From Amorphochlora amoebiformis (Eukaryota > Cercozoa > Chlorarachniophyceae), in assembly GCA_054601695.1 (NCBI GenBank), contig BAAHQB010000125.1, forward strand, positions 1 through 64,000: DNA of 64,000 nucleotides, written 5' to 3'. The notes under the pieces were generated by a model. It was not told the origin of the DNA and made no database searches. It saw only the letters and a list, made by a program, of their open reading frames with translations. Below, in pieces: positions 24,182 to 64,000 of the stretch; within the stretch, counting starts at the first letter, position 1, and every line of letters begins with the position of its first letter. The translations under genes were made by a program, and so were the position numbers.

Positions 24182-25246
24182 TTGCGAGCGTATGAAAACC
24201 AGGAAGAGACACACAGGCAACGATTTCGAACCGTGGTTTCGAGCCGGAGTAAATCCGAACCTAAATCCAAACCCAAAACGTCCAACCTCACAACCTCCCG
24301 CAAAAACACACCCAACGACGACGAACAAGACCAGGGCACAAACTCTGCTCAAAACTTTGACTCGAAGCCCAACATAAAACATGACGCAAAACACAGCGCG
24401 AAGCATAACGCGAAGCATTACGCAAAGCATGATGACGTAAAGCATTACTCAAAGCCTGGCCCACGACAATCCGCAGAGCATACGAATACATGCAACGCAA
24501 GGCAAGCCCCAAGGCATGAAAATATGACATTGTCGATTCTCTCGAATCCAGGCGTGCACTTGGCCCTTCGCGATAGTTCCAATGTGATCTGGTTTGAAAG
24601 GTTCCTCACTAAGGACACAGCTGCAAGGCTTTTTGAGCACTTGAGGAACCTGAAGTTCGAGCAACCAGAGTTTAACATGTACGGCAAGCCAGTGAAGATC
24701 CCGCGCTTGCAGAGCTGGATGGCCGGTCCAGAAGTTTCCAATGACAAGAAATTCAAGCCAACCAAGCGCGGGGGGAAGCATGGAGGCAAGTCGGTGGTGG
24801 ACAAGCTAGGACACAAGCAACAAGGGGAGCGCACCAAGGAAGGCAAGAAATATGCGGCCCTTTTCCAGAGGCAAAAGCAGCAGCCGTGGTCGCCGCTCGT
24901 GACCAAACTCAAGAGCGAAATAGAGAAAAGACTAGCCTGCAACTTCGATTACGTGCTCATCAACAAATACAGGAATGGCAAGGATTACATCAGTTATCAT
25001 AGCGATGGCGAGGCCTGTGGTTCGGCCAACAATATCATTGCGAGCGTCTCCCTTGGGAGCACACGCAAGTTTGTACTACGCCACAAAAAATGGAAGGAGT
25101 TGGGAATTGCCAAACACGAATTCTGGCTCAAAAACGGCTCAATGATTGTCATGAAAGATGATTGTCAAAGATATTGGAAGCATGCGATCATGTCGACCAA
25201 GAAGATCAAGGGTGCGAGGATTAACTTGACCTTCCGGGTTTGCTGA
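24182..25246 (+). CDS. AlkB/ALKBH2-like Fe(II)/2OG DNA-repair dioxygenase
   Basis: Predicted oxidative demethylase of alkylated nucleic acid bases. The AlkB domain is about residues 115-354: VIWFERFLTKDTAARLFEHL, GKPVKIPRLQSWMAGP, YVLINKYRNGKDYI, metal motif H-S-D in SYHSDGEA, IASVSLGSTRKFVLRHKK, GSMIVMKDDCQRYWKH with the distal His, and the 2OG-binding R-x-N-L-T-F-R end. A basic insert (KRGGKHGGK...KEGKK) sits between the two strands where ALKBH2 is shorter. The frame is open upstream to about 24098 without an ATG. The first in-frame ATG is at 24524 and would give 240 aa, near ALKBH2 length. The preceding 110 residues include a KHxAKH repeat and may be coding only through an unseen upstream exon. 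No intron is needed in the domain. Confidence 0.88.
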   Translation: MRAYENQEETHRQRFRTVVSSRSKSEPKSKPKTSNLTTSRKNTPNDDEQDQGTNSAQNFDSKPNIKHDAKHSAKHNAKHYAKHDDVKHYSKPGPRQSAEHTNTCNARQAPRHENMTLSILSNPGVHLALRDSSNVIWFERFLTKDTAARLFEHLRNLKFEQPEFNMYGKPVKIPRLQSWMAGPEVSNDKKFKPTKRGGKHGGKSVVDKLGHKQQGERTKEGKKYAALFQRQKQQPWSPLVTKLKSEIEKRLACNFDYVLINKYRNGKDYISYHSDGEACGSANNIIASVSLGSTRKFVLRHKKWKELGIAKHEFWLKNGSMIVMKDDCQRYWKHAIMSTKKIKGARINLTFRVC

Positions 25247-26900
<1,654 letters not shown>

Positions 26901-27079
26901 CAAACGACTCGTATTAATACAACACACTACACCACCTTACAAACGCCTACGAATACAACACACTACACCACCCTACAAACACCTACAACAACACCATTCT
27001 CACTATCACGCTACAACAACCATCACGCTATCATCAATATCACTACGAAAACAGGACCTTCATACCTCCACAAAACGAT

Positions 27080-27430
27080 TATCGCATATTGTATATCGCA
27101 TATTGCATGTTGCATACCGCATATTGCATATCGCATATCGCATATTGCATTCTGCATATTGCATATCGCATCTTGCCTATGCCACAGTGCTCATTGCATA
27201 TCGCATATCGCATATGCCACAGTGCTTATTGCATACACATCTCGCATTTGCCACAGTGCTCACTGCATTTCGAATCTCGCATATGCCACACTGCTTACTG
27301 CATATCGCATATCTCATATGCCACAGTACTTACTGCATATCGCATATGGCATATCGCATATGCCACAGCGCTTACTGCATATCGAACATCGCATATCGCA
27401 TATGCCACAGTGCTTACCGCATACGCATCT
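27080..27430. repeat. GCATATCGCATATGCCACAGTGCTTACT minisatellite
   Basis: Short GCATATC units followed by about eight units of 35-40 bp ending in GCCACAGTGCTTACTGCATA. One frame reads as a His/Ile-rich peptide, an artefact of the repeat. Confidence 0.9.
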
Positions 27431-27479
27431 CGTAAAAAGTGTCCATCTTATCCTCCATTTGCAAATTCAATACATGACA

Positions 27480-29030
<1,551 letters not shown>

Positions 29031-29139
29031 GGGAGAAGAAGCAAAGAGAAGCATGTAAGCGTTCATAATATATATATCTATATATATATATATCTATATC
29101 TATATCTATATCTGTATTTGTATCTATATGTGTTCATAA

Positions 29140-29400
29140 CAAAACTGTAACCCGTACACAATTATTGAACGAACCTGTAAACCGTACACAATCTATTTAA
29201 CAAACACAAATACCGTAGAACTATTATTATCATACTTACAATCTATTTAACAAACGCAAATACCGGATAATAATTATTATCATACTACTAACCATCCATT
29301 TAACAAACACAAATACCATGTAATTATTATTATCATACTTACAATCTATTTAACAGACACAAATACCGCATGATAATTATTAATACTTACAATCAATACA
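29140..29400. repeat. About 60-bp minisatellite (CAATCTATTTAACAAACAC)
   Basis: Four to five imperfect units carrying CAATCTATTTAACAAACAC, AAATACCG and TAATTATTATCATACT. Confidence 0.88.
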
Positions 29401-29469
29401 TTCTATTCCTATGACCACGTACAAATTATGTATATCAATTCTCGTATTATATTTATGTATACGTACAAT

Positions 29470-30600
<1,131 letters not shown>

Positions 30601-30636
30601 TACATATATATAGTGTGGGGTGTTTTGATACTTCAG

Positions 30637-31610
30637 GTTTCGACTTTTGAGGCCTATTGCGACCACTAGGTAAACAAACTCACATCGTCATAAATGGACA
30701 TATATATATACACACATATATACGTATTTAGATACTTATATATATATATATATATTTAAATATATATATATATATATTAAATATGTATATATATACATAT
30801 ATATATATATATCTAAATATATAAGTATATTTTAATTATTTGTATGATTATTTAATGCATATTGACATTGCAGAAATATTATGTAAAATTTGGTTGCATT
30901 TGGGATATAAATCATTGACAAATTACGAATTGCAATTTGTTTGGCCAATAGGTTGATTTCAGCGATACAAATCATAACTAATAAAGCATTGACAAACAAT
31001 GAACTGCAATTGATTTGGTGAATAGATTGATTTGAGCGATATCAATCATAAGTCATCAATTAAATGATGCGAATATGGGGTATAAAGCATTGACAAACAA
31101 TGAATCGCGACTGTTGATCACTAGGTTGATTTGAGCGATTTCACTCATAGCTCATCACTCACACGAGGAGAGTAGGCATCCGATTGATAGTTCGGATATG
31201 AGTGATGAAGAAGGAATGATATGAGTATGAACAACGATTAGAGTAGGCATTCGGTTGATACTCGAATATGAGTGAGTAAGCATGAATGACATGAATGATA
31301 TGAATGTGAATGACGATTAGACTTGGCAATGAGTTGTTTTGTTGGATATGAGTGAGGACTGGTAGATGAGAACTGGTGGTGGATGATGTGCATGAAAGCT
31401 GCATGGTATTAATATGAATACCAATCACGATTAGACTTGGCAATCAAATGGATAATCACCTCTCCATTCACGCCTCTGGTACACACTTCAACAAAGCGAA
31501 TACGAAATCTAATACATATGTATATACGTATACATATACATATTTATATATATATATATGTGTAATATTTATATATATTATATTGTATATATATTATATT
31601 GTATATAAAT

Positions 31611-31692
<82 letters not shown>

Positions 31693-31733
31693 CGTTCTTA
31701 TACACGGAGATACAAGTGTACATATTCATATAT

Positions 31734-31765
<32 letters not shown>

Positions 31766-31802
31766 GTTTATATAACCATATATATATATATGTACATATA
31801 CA

Positions 31803-31881
<79 letters not shown>

Positions 31882-31882
31882 C

Positions 31883-31944
<62 letters not shown>

Positions 31945-32915
31945 CATGTATATATATATATATATATCGTGACATATATATACATATGTATATACATACA
32001 CATATACATATACATATACATATACAGATACATATAAAAATCTATGTTATATATTGTGACATACATCTAATTTATTAAAACTGAATAAGAATTCCATGTT
32101 CCTAATGTTGACACATGCATATGCACATATACATATATATTTCAAATATTTAGGAAAGCGTAAGCGTCGACCTAGAATGCCAGATCAAAGGTTACCATTG
32201 AGACGTAGGCCTGTCCTGTCCTATCCTGTCCTGTCCTGTCCTGTCCTGTCCTGTCCTGTCCTGTCCTGTCCTGTCCTGACCTGACCTGACCTGTCCTGAC
32301 CTGACCTGTCCTGTCCTGTCCTGTCCTGTCCTGTCCTGTCCTGTCCTGTCCTGTCCTGTCCTGTCCTGTCCTGCGCCATAACAAGACATTCCCTATTCGC
32401 TTGAAAACAGTTGTTGCATGCGACACGCGCCTTATCTCTCGATTTCTCTCGTTTGATCTCTCTCACTTCATCCTCTCGTTTGATATCTCTCACCTCCTCT
32501 CGTTTGATCTCTCACCTCCTTTCACCTTCTTTATCCACACCTTGCTTTCACTCTCTCTCTTGTCTCTCTCTATCGTGTTCTATCTCATCTTTCTTCTCTC
32601 GTTTCTCTCTCATCTTTCTTCTCTCGTTTCTCTCTCATCTTTCTTCTCTCTTTTCTCTCTCTTGTTCCCTCTCTTTTTTCTCCCTCTCGTCTTGCCCCCT
32701 CTCTCGCCTTGCCCCTCTCCCACCTCCTCTCAGCCTCCTTGAGTCTCACTCGCCTTGAATCTTGCCTCGCTCTCTTCATCATAAACATGTGCAGCGAATA
32801 TTTCTATGTTAATGTCGTGATTATTACATTTTTATGAATTTCCATACATTTATATGTATATATATATATGTATATGTATTATATATATGTCGGCATATAT
32901 ATTTATATGTTAACA

Positions 32916-32984
<69 letters not shown>

Positions 32985-33013
32985 TATAATATATAATATG
33001 TTAACATGAATAT

Positions 33014-33058
<45 letters not shown>

Positions 33059-33059
33059 A

Positions 33060-33100
<41 letters not shown>

Positions 33101-35359
33101 TATTGATTATCTAGAGTCGGTGTGGATGTGGGTGGGGTTTCCAAGCGAATTCGGAAAGAGAAAGATCCCGCGTCTAACTTGACTGTCAAATCGAAGTCGA
33201 AGTCGAAGGCGAAGTCGAAGTCGAAGGCGAAGTCGAAGTCGTCGAAATCGAGTGGGGAGTCATCGCTCAAGCCAACTTCCAGCCCCACGTCCAATGCAAA
33301 CGCCAAACACAACAAACCAGACGCTCAATCCTTAGGTGTAGCAATATCCGTAAGTCTAGCAATATCCTTAGGTCTAGCGATATCCTTAGGTCTAGCAATA
33401 TCCTTAGGTCTAGCAATATCCCTAGGTCTACCAATATCCTTAGGTCTATCAATGTTCTTAGTAGCAATATCCGTAAGTCTAGCTTAGGTCTACCAATATT
33501 CATGTATGCTTGGGGTTGTGTGGGTATTGATATGTAAGCATGCTTGGGTATTGATATCTATGGTTGTATGCCTATTCGTATGTATGCATGCTTGCCTATT
33601 GATATCTATGCTCGTTTGCCTATTCGTGTATGTATGCTTGGGTGCCTATTTACATGTATGACTAGTGATACCTATGTTTTTGTGCCTATTTGTATGTATG
33701 GTGGTGTGGGTATTGACATGTATGTTGCTTGGGTAGTGATGTTATCTATGGTTTTGTGCCTATTCGTATGTATAGTTGTGTGGGTATTGATATGTATTGT
33801 TGCGTGCGAAGTAAGAGGTATATGTTATGCCTATTGAAAATTACGCTTGTGTGCCTAAAGGGGTGGCGTTCTGTGTCTATCGAAATGTATTCAAATATGT
33901 ATATATATATCTACATGCACACACACACACAAACAAATATATTTGTGTGTGTGTACACATATATTCGTAGACATATGTGTTTATCCGTGTAAACATACAT
34001 ATATTTGATAGTATATTGATGGTTAGAAGGCCTTGTCGTGTGGGATGCGAATATGTGCGCGTATGTGTGTGTGTAGGTGTGTGTATACATGTCATACATT
34101 TGATAATGTACCCATGGCTAGATGACCATGTCGTAAGGGGTGAGTATATGTATCTGTGTGTGTGACGATGTACATACATACATTTGATATTGTACCCATG
34201 GTTAGATCACGTTGTTGTTTGTCGTGCGGGATGCGAATGTGTGCATATATTTCTGTGTGTGTTTGACTTGCTGTATTTGGCATTGTATTGGTGTTTAGAC
34301 GGGGTTGTTGTGGTCGATCCGAAGCACTCGTTGACGACGACAGAGCGGAACAAGGTTACACTTTCCTACAATAAGTATTAAGACAAATAATGGTATGGAT
34401 ATACAAACGTTTGCATATGTATGCTGTTGTTGTAGCCGCTTCTTCGGAAATGTGTTTGTTTGTAGTGTAGTTGGTTTTTCTTGGGGTTTGTATTCACCTC
34501 AGTTTGCCAATTCGTTTTGGCAGTAGCGACCCCATTGTTATTACTAACCAGATCTCTAGCAATTATGGACATACGTTTAAATACATGTATACGTGTGATG
34601 TCTATAATTATATATATATGTATATGTTTTTATATATATTATATATATATATATATATATAAATATATGTATTCCGTATATTCTTTCGTGCAGATTCTGA
34701 GAAAGCGTTGGATTAGAGTTCAGAGGAAGTCAACGGTAACTCACCCCAAATATCATGTTGCCCTGCTGTATTGTCCCGCAACACAAGACAAGCCCTAAGT
34801 GATACATTTTGTCACACATGCATGTCATATTGTGAGGGACGACGGAATGAAATGATTAGATTGATTTGAAGGCTTGGATTGATATATGTGTGCTTGGCTT
34901 GATATCAGTGGTTGGATTGCCACGGATGGTTGGATTGATATGTGTGCATGGATTCATGCATATGCTTGGATTGCCATGAATAATGTGTGGTGGGATTCAT
35001 GTGAGTGGTTGGATTGACATGAGTGTTTGGATTGATGTGAATAGTTAGATTCACATCAAGTTTTGGATTCACAGTTTTGTTTGTCTAATCCTAGATGCTG
35101 CGCATGTTTTGGACTGTGAATACCAACATTATCAACACTTGCATTGGGTACCTTGCTAATTATACATATATATATATATATTATACATATATATCTATAT
35201 ATATATATATATCTATATATATATCTATATATATATATATTTTTGTGTGAGTGTATGATTGTATTACAATACAACACAAATTATCTGTTTATCTATGTAT
35301 AAATATACATTATATAGATATTGTTATATCCCATATATATATGTATTTATATATATATG

Positions 35360-35396
<37 letters not shown>

Positions 35397-35478
35397 ATAT
35401 GTATGTATATAAATATATATATATATGTATATCTAATATATATGTATATGTATATATATGTATATATATATTTAATAT

Positions 35479-35524
<46 letters not shown>

Positions 35525-35698
35525 GTGTATGATATAGTTATTATTGTATCTGATATAGGAAGTTGAAAAGCGCTAAGGAGCATATACTCGGTGGGAAAAC
35601 CATACCTTTGCATACATCTGTACCCAATATCATTATATATACAAATATGAATATATATGTATATATATATATATATATGTATTTATATATATATATAA

Positions 35699-35736
<38 letters not shown>

Positions 35737-35903
35737 GCATATGCATATATATATATATATATATATATACATAACACTCGTGTGTACATATATCCACTAT
35801 TTCATACTATATGATGATAATACACATGTATTGTACACACACACATATATATATATATGTATATATATATACATGTATATTTATGCATATGTATATAAAT
35901 ATT

Positions 35904-35947
<44 letters not shown>

Positions 35948-35977
35948 TATATATAAATACATATCTCAAATTACAAT

Positions 35978-36046
<69 letters not shown>

Positions 36047-37706
36047 TTTGTACGAATAATCACTTCGACACAACCGTAGTTATATTTCTAATGTATACAT
36101 ACATGTACTTGAAATATTTTTCGCAATGTGACGTGAGTTCGAACGAGGTCGTTTACCCCGCGGAGTCAGTCTGCTGAGTGAGCAACCTTATCATACTCAC
36201 AGATACTTTATAATGCAAATATGCAATGCATACATATAAGCGTACATGTAAATGCATATAAGTGTGTGTTGCGTATAATTATATAATTCATATATATAGG
36301 TAAATATTATTCTAGTATATGTACGTGCAAATATGTTTACATGCAAATATGTTTACATGCAAATATGTTCACAATAAGATATATGTTTATAAATAAACTG
36401 AAGGACTTAAGGGACCTAGTTCGAACAGTTCACAGCAGAAGGAGAATGCTTTGGCGGTCATTTCCTCTTTGTTTCGCTTTTGTTCCTTCTTGTGAAATCG
36501 TTTTTGTTTGCTGTCCCTATCTCCTTTGTTATCTTATCTGTACCGCTTTGTTTTATCCCTATCGCCTTTATTATCCCTATCGCCTTTATTATCCCTATCG
36601 CTTTGGTTATCCGTATGTATATCCCTATTGCTTTGCTGTGTGTATCCCTTTGTTTGCCGTATAGCTTTGTTCATCCGTATATCCCTATTGCTTTGCTGGG
36701 CCTATCCCTTTGTCTGCCGTATCGCCTTGTTTATCCGCATATCCCTATGCTTTGCAGTGCCTATCCCTATCCCTTTGCTATTCGTATTGCTTTGCTGTCT
36801 GTATCTCTTTGTCATTCGCATCTCTTTGTCATTCGCATCACTTTGTTTATCCCTATTGCTTTGCTGTCCCCATCTAGTTGCTTTCCCTATCCCTGTGCTG
36901 CTGTGCCTACCCTTTACTGTCTCTATGTTTTGTCTCATTGCTGTCACTAGTTTACCATCAATATCGGTTTATTGTCACTTTGGCCATGTTTGTCCCTATC
37001 GGTATCCATTTGCTGCCAGTATCGCCATGTTTGTCCCTAGCTGTTTGTTGTTTGTTTCTGGTGCCTCTCGGCTTGCTATTTGTTTCTGTTCCTGTTCCCG
37101 CTATCTATGCCCTTTCATTCGGACCCATTTTGACCTGCTCTTTAGTCTTATTTCTGCTCCCAACGACTTTTCTTTTCACTTTGTTGGTGTTACGCACCAT
37201 CTACCTCGTCGATTCGAACACCACTTTCATACCGAGGGAGACCCATTAACCCTTTATCTCATTTGCATGTGCTTTTTGGCCTTGTGATAGGGAGAACCAT
37301 TAACCCTTTATCCGATTTTGCATGTGCCTGTGGCCTCGTGATTTTGTTTTGTTGAGAGCATTCGTTGTTCCCGCATAGGCTCAGCGCCTCATAAACCGCC
37401 TCGAAACCCTCACCAAGAACAAAACCCAAACAATCCAGCGGTAAAAAACAGAAAGATTCACATTATGTAACTCAACGGGCACATATATTGCTTCCTACAA
37501 AACAGAAAGATTCAAATTATGTAACTCACCGAACACATGTATTGCTTCCCACTATAATTCACAACGTGGGTTGGGATAGGCGGTTCGACGAGATGATGTC
37601 TAGGATGCCCGACTTTCGGGTCTTCAGAACCCCTGCAGACAAAGTACCTCAAACGCAACCTCAAACCGTGAATTTCCCTTGCTGTTCCTGTCAGCTCACC
37701 GAATAA
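30637..37706 (+). CDS. Unrecognised basic, helix-rich protein, at least 12 exons (5' end not found)
   Basis: Exons joined only by splice sites and phase: 30637-30669, 31435-31478, 32154-32208, 33115-33335, 34299-34354, 34560-34574, 34694-34735, 35095-35147, 35559-35619, 36436-36456, 37379-37440, 37580-37706. All twelve are phase-consistent (263 codons to TAA). The 15-nt exon has a TACTAAC box 10 nt before its AG. The protein begins basic ([18 protein letters not shown]), has a Lys/Ser tract of KSKSKAKS type, then [31 protein letters not shown], a helical end ([29 protein letters not shown]) and a Cys-containing tail. A nuclear protein is plausible. ERNKQLW...RKRW distantly recalls the DBINO region of INO80 but is too weak to claim. 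The intron after 32208 would be GC-AG. The two upstream exons are the least certain. Confidence 0.5.
31160..31440 (+). repeat. Tandem repeats ending at exon 31435
   Basis: Four units of 80-115 bp with GATTAGA(C/G)T(T/A)GGCA(A/T)T, the last being the AG and first bases of exon 31435-31478. Copies start near 31165, 31240, 31316 and 31431. Confidence 0.75.
31530..32000. repeat. (TA)n tract
   Basis: TA with one unique stretch at 31695-31735, in the intron after exon 31435-31478. Confidence 0.9.
32209..32375 (+). repeat. (CCTGT)n pentanucleotide array
   Basis: About 32 units of CCTGT with a few CCTGA variants at 32275-32306. It starts immediately at the proposed GC donor of exon 32154-32208. Confidence 0.95.
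32430..32765. other. Pyrimidine-rich CTCTCGTTT tract
   Basis: About 330 bp of TC-rich sequence with short repeats (TCTCTCGTTTGATCTC, TTTCTCTCTCATCTTTCTTC). Strong strand asymmetry, no gene accepted. Confidence 0.85.
33180..33245 (+). repeat. Coding TCGAAG repeat
   Basis: AAGTCGAAGTCGAAGGCG units inside exon 33115-33335, encoding Lys-Ser/Lys-Ala repeats. Confidence 0.85.
33328..33500 (+). repeat. 18-bp repeat carrying the exon end and splice donor
   Basis: About nine units of TCCTTAGGTCTAGCAATA. The first unit contains the last bases of exon 33115-33335 (TCCTTAG|GTGTAG), so every unit recreates a TTAG|GT junction. Confidence 0.85.
33510..33850. repeat. TATTGATATGTATGCTTGGGT minisatellite
   Basis: About ten imperfect units of 25-45 bp with GTGCCTATT(C/T)GTATGTATG. 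Confidence 0.8.
34005..34305 (+). repeat. Copies of a 3' splice site and exon start upstream of exon 34299
   Basis: Three units of 80-100 bp (about 34008, 34099, 34176) with TTTGATA.TGTACCCATGG(T/C)TAGA followed by TTGTCGTG.GGGATGCGAA. These resemble the real GTTTAG|ACGGGGTTGTTG...CGATCCGAA junction. Confidence 0.65.
34855..35090. repeat. TTGGATTGATATGTGTG minisatellite
   Basis: Nine or so imperfect units of 20-30 bp based on TTGGATTGA(T/C)AT(G)AGTG, in the intron before exon 35095. Confidence 0.8.
35160..36050. repeat. (TA)n block around exon 35559-35619
   Basis: TA tracts on both sides of a single 60-nt unique island, which is the exon. Confidence 0.9.
36490..37060. repeat. CTTTGTTTATCCCTATCGC minisatellite
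   Basis: Over 20 imperfect 18-25 bp units, pyrimidine-rich, starting soon after the donor of the 21-nt exon at 36456. The resulting hydrophobic reading frames are artefacts. Confidence 0.9.
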
Positions 37707-37755
37707 CCAATACGTAGTTACATGAGTTTGAAACATAGCATACATTACATACAGC

Positions 37756-38035
<280 letters not shown>

Positions 38036-38061
38036 AGCAAATAATATAGTATTTTTATTAG

Positions 38062-38145
38062 AAGTTCCCCGAATCCGAATCATTGGAGTCCGAGTCCGAG
38101 TCCGACTTCAAACACACTGTCAAATACTCCACCGCTATGCTGGTC
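38062..38145 (+). other. Candidate N-terminal exon of the AspA-like gene
   Basis: An AG at 38061 opens 28 codons (acidic [11 protein letters not shown], then TVKYSTAML) ending at GTC|GTAAAC. It starts and ends in phase 0 and would join to 38994, but no conserved motif proves it. It could also belong to a different transcript. Confidence 0.35.
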
Positions 38146-38347
38146 GTAAACATCAACAAACAAATACAATCTGCAATACATAAACATCCATATATATATA
38201 TATATCTGTTTTTATATATATATATATATATTTAAATGTATACATACGTATACATATGTACACGTTCACTGTTGCGTATATTTATGTGGAAATATAATAT
38301 GTATACATTTGTATACATTTATATGTATTATAATGCTATATGTGAAC

Positions 38348-38442
<95 letters not shown>

Positions 38443-38559
38443 ATGTATATGCATACGTGTACATATATACATTAAAAATATGTACATACACATATAAATA
38501 AATATACATGTATAAATGTCTATTCTATTTGTAAATATAATATGTAAGTATATATATAT

Positions 38560-38993
38560 CTGAATGCAAAGAGTCGAATTTGATGTAACTTGAGGTAAAC
38601 TACATCGATCTCGCCGTACTTCCTGCAGCGTCTGTAACAAAGGTACGGATACAACCAAAACCTACACACACAGCCCACACACAGTTGATTCATTCACCAG
38701 TTTATTGTGTTACGACGAAGGAGGCTTTCGCTCCCAAGTATCATTAGCGTTGATTATGTATCTCTCCAAACACCCCCTTACCACCGCCAAGATTCGTGAC
38801 CATCCCCTCTTCACACACCGCTGAGATCTGTCACCGTCCCTATTTCACACATATCCAAAGAATCACCTCTAAACAACTCGATCGAGGGGTCGGCCTCAAA
38901 CCCGCGTGACAGCCCCAACGACCTCCCCGCTTATCACACGTGTAATGGAAAGAAAGTATGACGGTGTTTGAATGGTGTGCGTGTTTTGAGTAG
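38560..38993. other. Unique sequence, no gene fixed
   Basis: Contains a minus-strand open segment at about 38640-38560 (KYGEIDVVYLKLHQIRLFAF) that resembles part of an RRM but has no usable donor. The rest shows nothing recognisable. Confidence 0.3.
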
Positions 38994-51511
<12,518 letters not shown>

Positions 51512-52301
51512 CCAAGCGGTTTGTTGTTTATGTTAGATTGGTGATCGTCTGGTGCACCTTGGTGTGATAAGTGAAGGAGAAGGCTTCGCCAAGAATGCCC
51601 AAGATGGCCATTGAATCAATTCTTCCCGCTCAAGACTCGGATAAAAATCGCAACGTATCTGACAACCTCCATGATCGGATATCGTGATGATTCGTATGAT
51701 ATTGAGTAATAGTACGGGTGCGGATCTGTAGAACTCATTGGTTTCTAGATAGATGGTGGGTTTGGTGGGTCCGGAAAAACCGTATATTTCGTGGTTCTGG
51801 TGGTTCTGGTCTAGTTGTTCTCGTACTTCCAATGAATCTGGTTTGGACTCAGCCGGTGGGTCTGTATTGGACAGAATATGCGTCAAGTTGCAGGTCTAGA
51901 CTACTCAATGATTGTAAAGATGTTCACGCACATACTAGAGATAGTCGCGCTGATAGTATCTGCAATGTGGTAATAACTTTCCCTGAGTGGTATATAGTAG
52001 TTAGTACCCGTACCATCCTTTAGGAATTATAAGGTGCGTACGTAATATTGTTGGTACAATTCTAGAATTATTGTGAGAACGTAGTTGATCTACTACGAAC
52101 GTGTTGATCTAGTTGATACACATTCATAGCGTCTAATATTAATTTGGGACGTATTTTGGTGTATATTGGTACAGTACGTACGTACGTATGCGCAAGTTGC
52201 CATATGTCAATGATTGCCAGTAGTACGTACGTACTGGACGTATACATCTAGTGCATTGTCTAGATTGTACGTATGTCTGTCTAGTCTGTACACATATGCG
52301 C

Positions 52302-52354
<53 letters not shown>

Positions 52355-52602
52355 TATGATGCATCGAACTGGTCTTATACATGACATTGTGACTAGCTAG
52401 ACTAGTATGATGCGATAGTAATTTTTTGATTTTTTTTTGCACCGCTCACATAAATTAGATAAAAGGCATCATGATTGGCACATACACTAGATATAAATTC
52501 AAAGGCATTAACTGGCATGACATCTATTCGCACTGGTGCATCCATTCAGGATCAGAATTCAATGTATACTTGACCATGAAGTAGTCTCGTATCGAAAGCA
52601 AG
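51512..52602. other. Convergent 3' region
   Basis: Lies between the AspA stop (plus) and the methyltransferase-like stop (minus). A minus-strand frame of 117 codons (51886-51533) has no ATG and no family match, so I treat it as chance or an unknown terminal exon. (TA)n at 52306-52352. Nothing else recognised. Confidence 0.45.
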
Positions 52603-63858
<11,256 letters not shown>

Positions 63859-64000
63859 CTTGGAACGCTTATTCTTCTTCCCTCTTCTTTTTTCGAGGCT
63901 TTTTTTTTCGCGCCCGACCTCCTCGCTAGCCTTGATAACTAAGGCATATAATGGAGTAGTTTGAGAAAATGTATGAGCCCGTATTCATCCGATGATCCTT
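63859..64000. other. Open Lys-rich frame upstream of the methyltransferase-like ATG
   Basis: On the minus strand the frame of exon 1 stays open beyond the ATG through [12 protein letters not shown] and [11 protein letters not shown] to the window end, with a possible acceptor ATCAAG|GCTAGC near 63930. It is either 5' UTR or more coding sequence. Confidence 0.45.

Noticed and set aside
31159-31443. 94-codon minus-strand ORF
   Set aside because: It lies on tandem repeats of the intron before exon 31435 and has no conserved motif.
32221-32493. Minus-strand C-x2-C-x6-C resembling half of a fungal Zn2Cys6 motif
   Set aside because: The second half is missing and the frame runs straight into the pentanucleotide array.
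34299-34600. Arrestin-like N-terminus (DGVVVVDP)
   Set aside because: The following exons chosen by phase and branch point do not continue any arrestin strand. The match is limited to eight residues.
36341-37287. Hydrophobic multi-helix ORFs suggesting a membrane protein
   Set aside because: They are frames of a pyrimidine-rich CTTTGTTTATCCCTATCGC minisatellite.

Overview
The window starts at a chromosome end. Bases 1-725 are CCCTAA telomere repeats, so the C-rich strand reads inward and the G strand is TTAGGG. The rest is subtelomeric DNA of an intron-rich microbial eukaryote. TTAGGG telomeres are too widespread to name a lineage and I do not assign one. The genes have many short exons (down to 11-21 nt) with GT-AG introns and a noticeable fraction of GC-AG introns. 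Most introns, and many spacers, are filled with long (TA)n tracts and minisatellites. Almost all uninterrupted reading frames in the window are therefore translated repeats. The real genes appear only when short unique islands are joined at splice sites in matching phase, and every exon list below was built by hand in that way.

Layout from the telomere: (1) ferroportin/SLC40A-type iron exporter, minus strand, 985-5521, 17 exons, stop codon about 260 bp from the telomere repeats. (2) JmjC/cupin_8 Fe(II)/2-oxoglutarate dioxygenase, plus, 6815-13174, 11 exons. (3) A GT31-like glycosyltransferase pair, minus, 15385-18384 and 21526-24019, with a small two-exon unknown gene (18485-18907) between them. 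(4) An AlkB/ALKBH2-like dioxygenase, plus, 24182-25246, divergent from the second glycosyltransferase. (5) Unresolved coding islands at 25.5-26.9 kb. (6) An unrecognised basic, partly helical protein, plus, about 30637-37706. (7) An AstE/AspA-type (M14-like) zinc hydrolase, plus, about 38994-51511. (8) A class I SAM-methyltransferase-like protein with a second LCYP/GD.VIHIGE half, minus, 52603-63858, open to the window end.

The most unusual observation is a recurrent architecture rather than a single gene. In at least a dozen introns of four different genes, a tandem repeat has a unit that overlaps a splice junction. The last 10-50 nt of an exon plus its 5' splice site, or a 3' splice site plus the first exon bases, is copied two to ten times into the adjoining intron, usually with a microsatellite. 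The copies range from near-identical to strongly decayed. This suggests that introns grow by local tandem duplication across exon-intron borders.

Three of the recognisable genes depend on iron chemistry (iron exporter, JmjC hydroxylase, AlkB). I see no evidence that they form a pathway. No tRNA, rRNA, CRISPR array or clear transposase or reverse transcriptase was seen.
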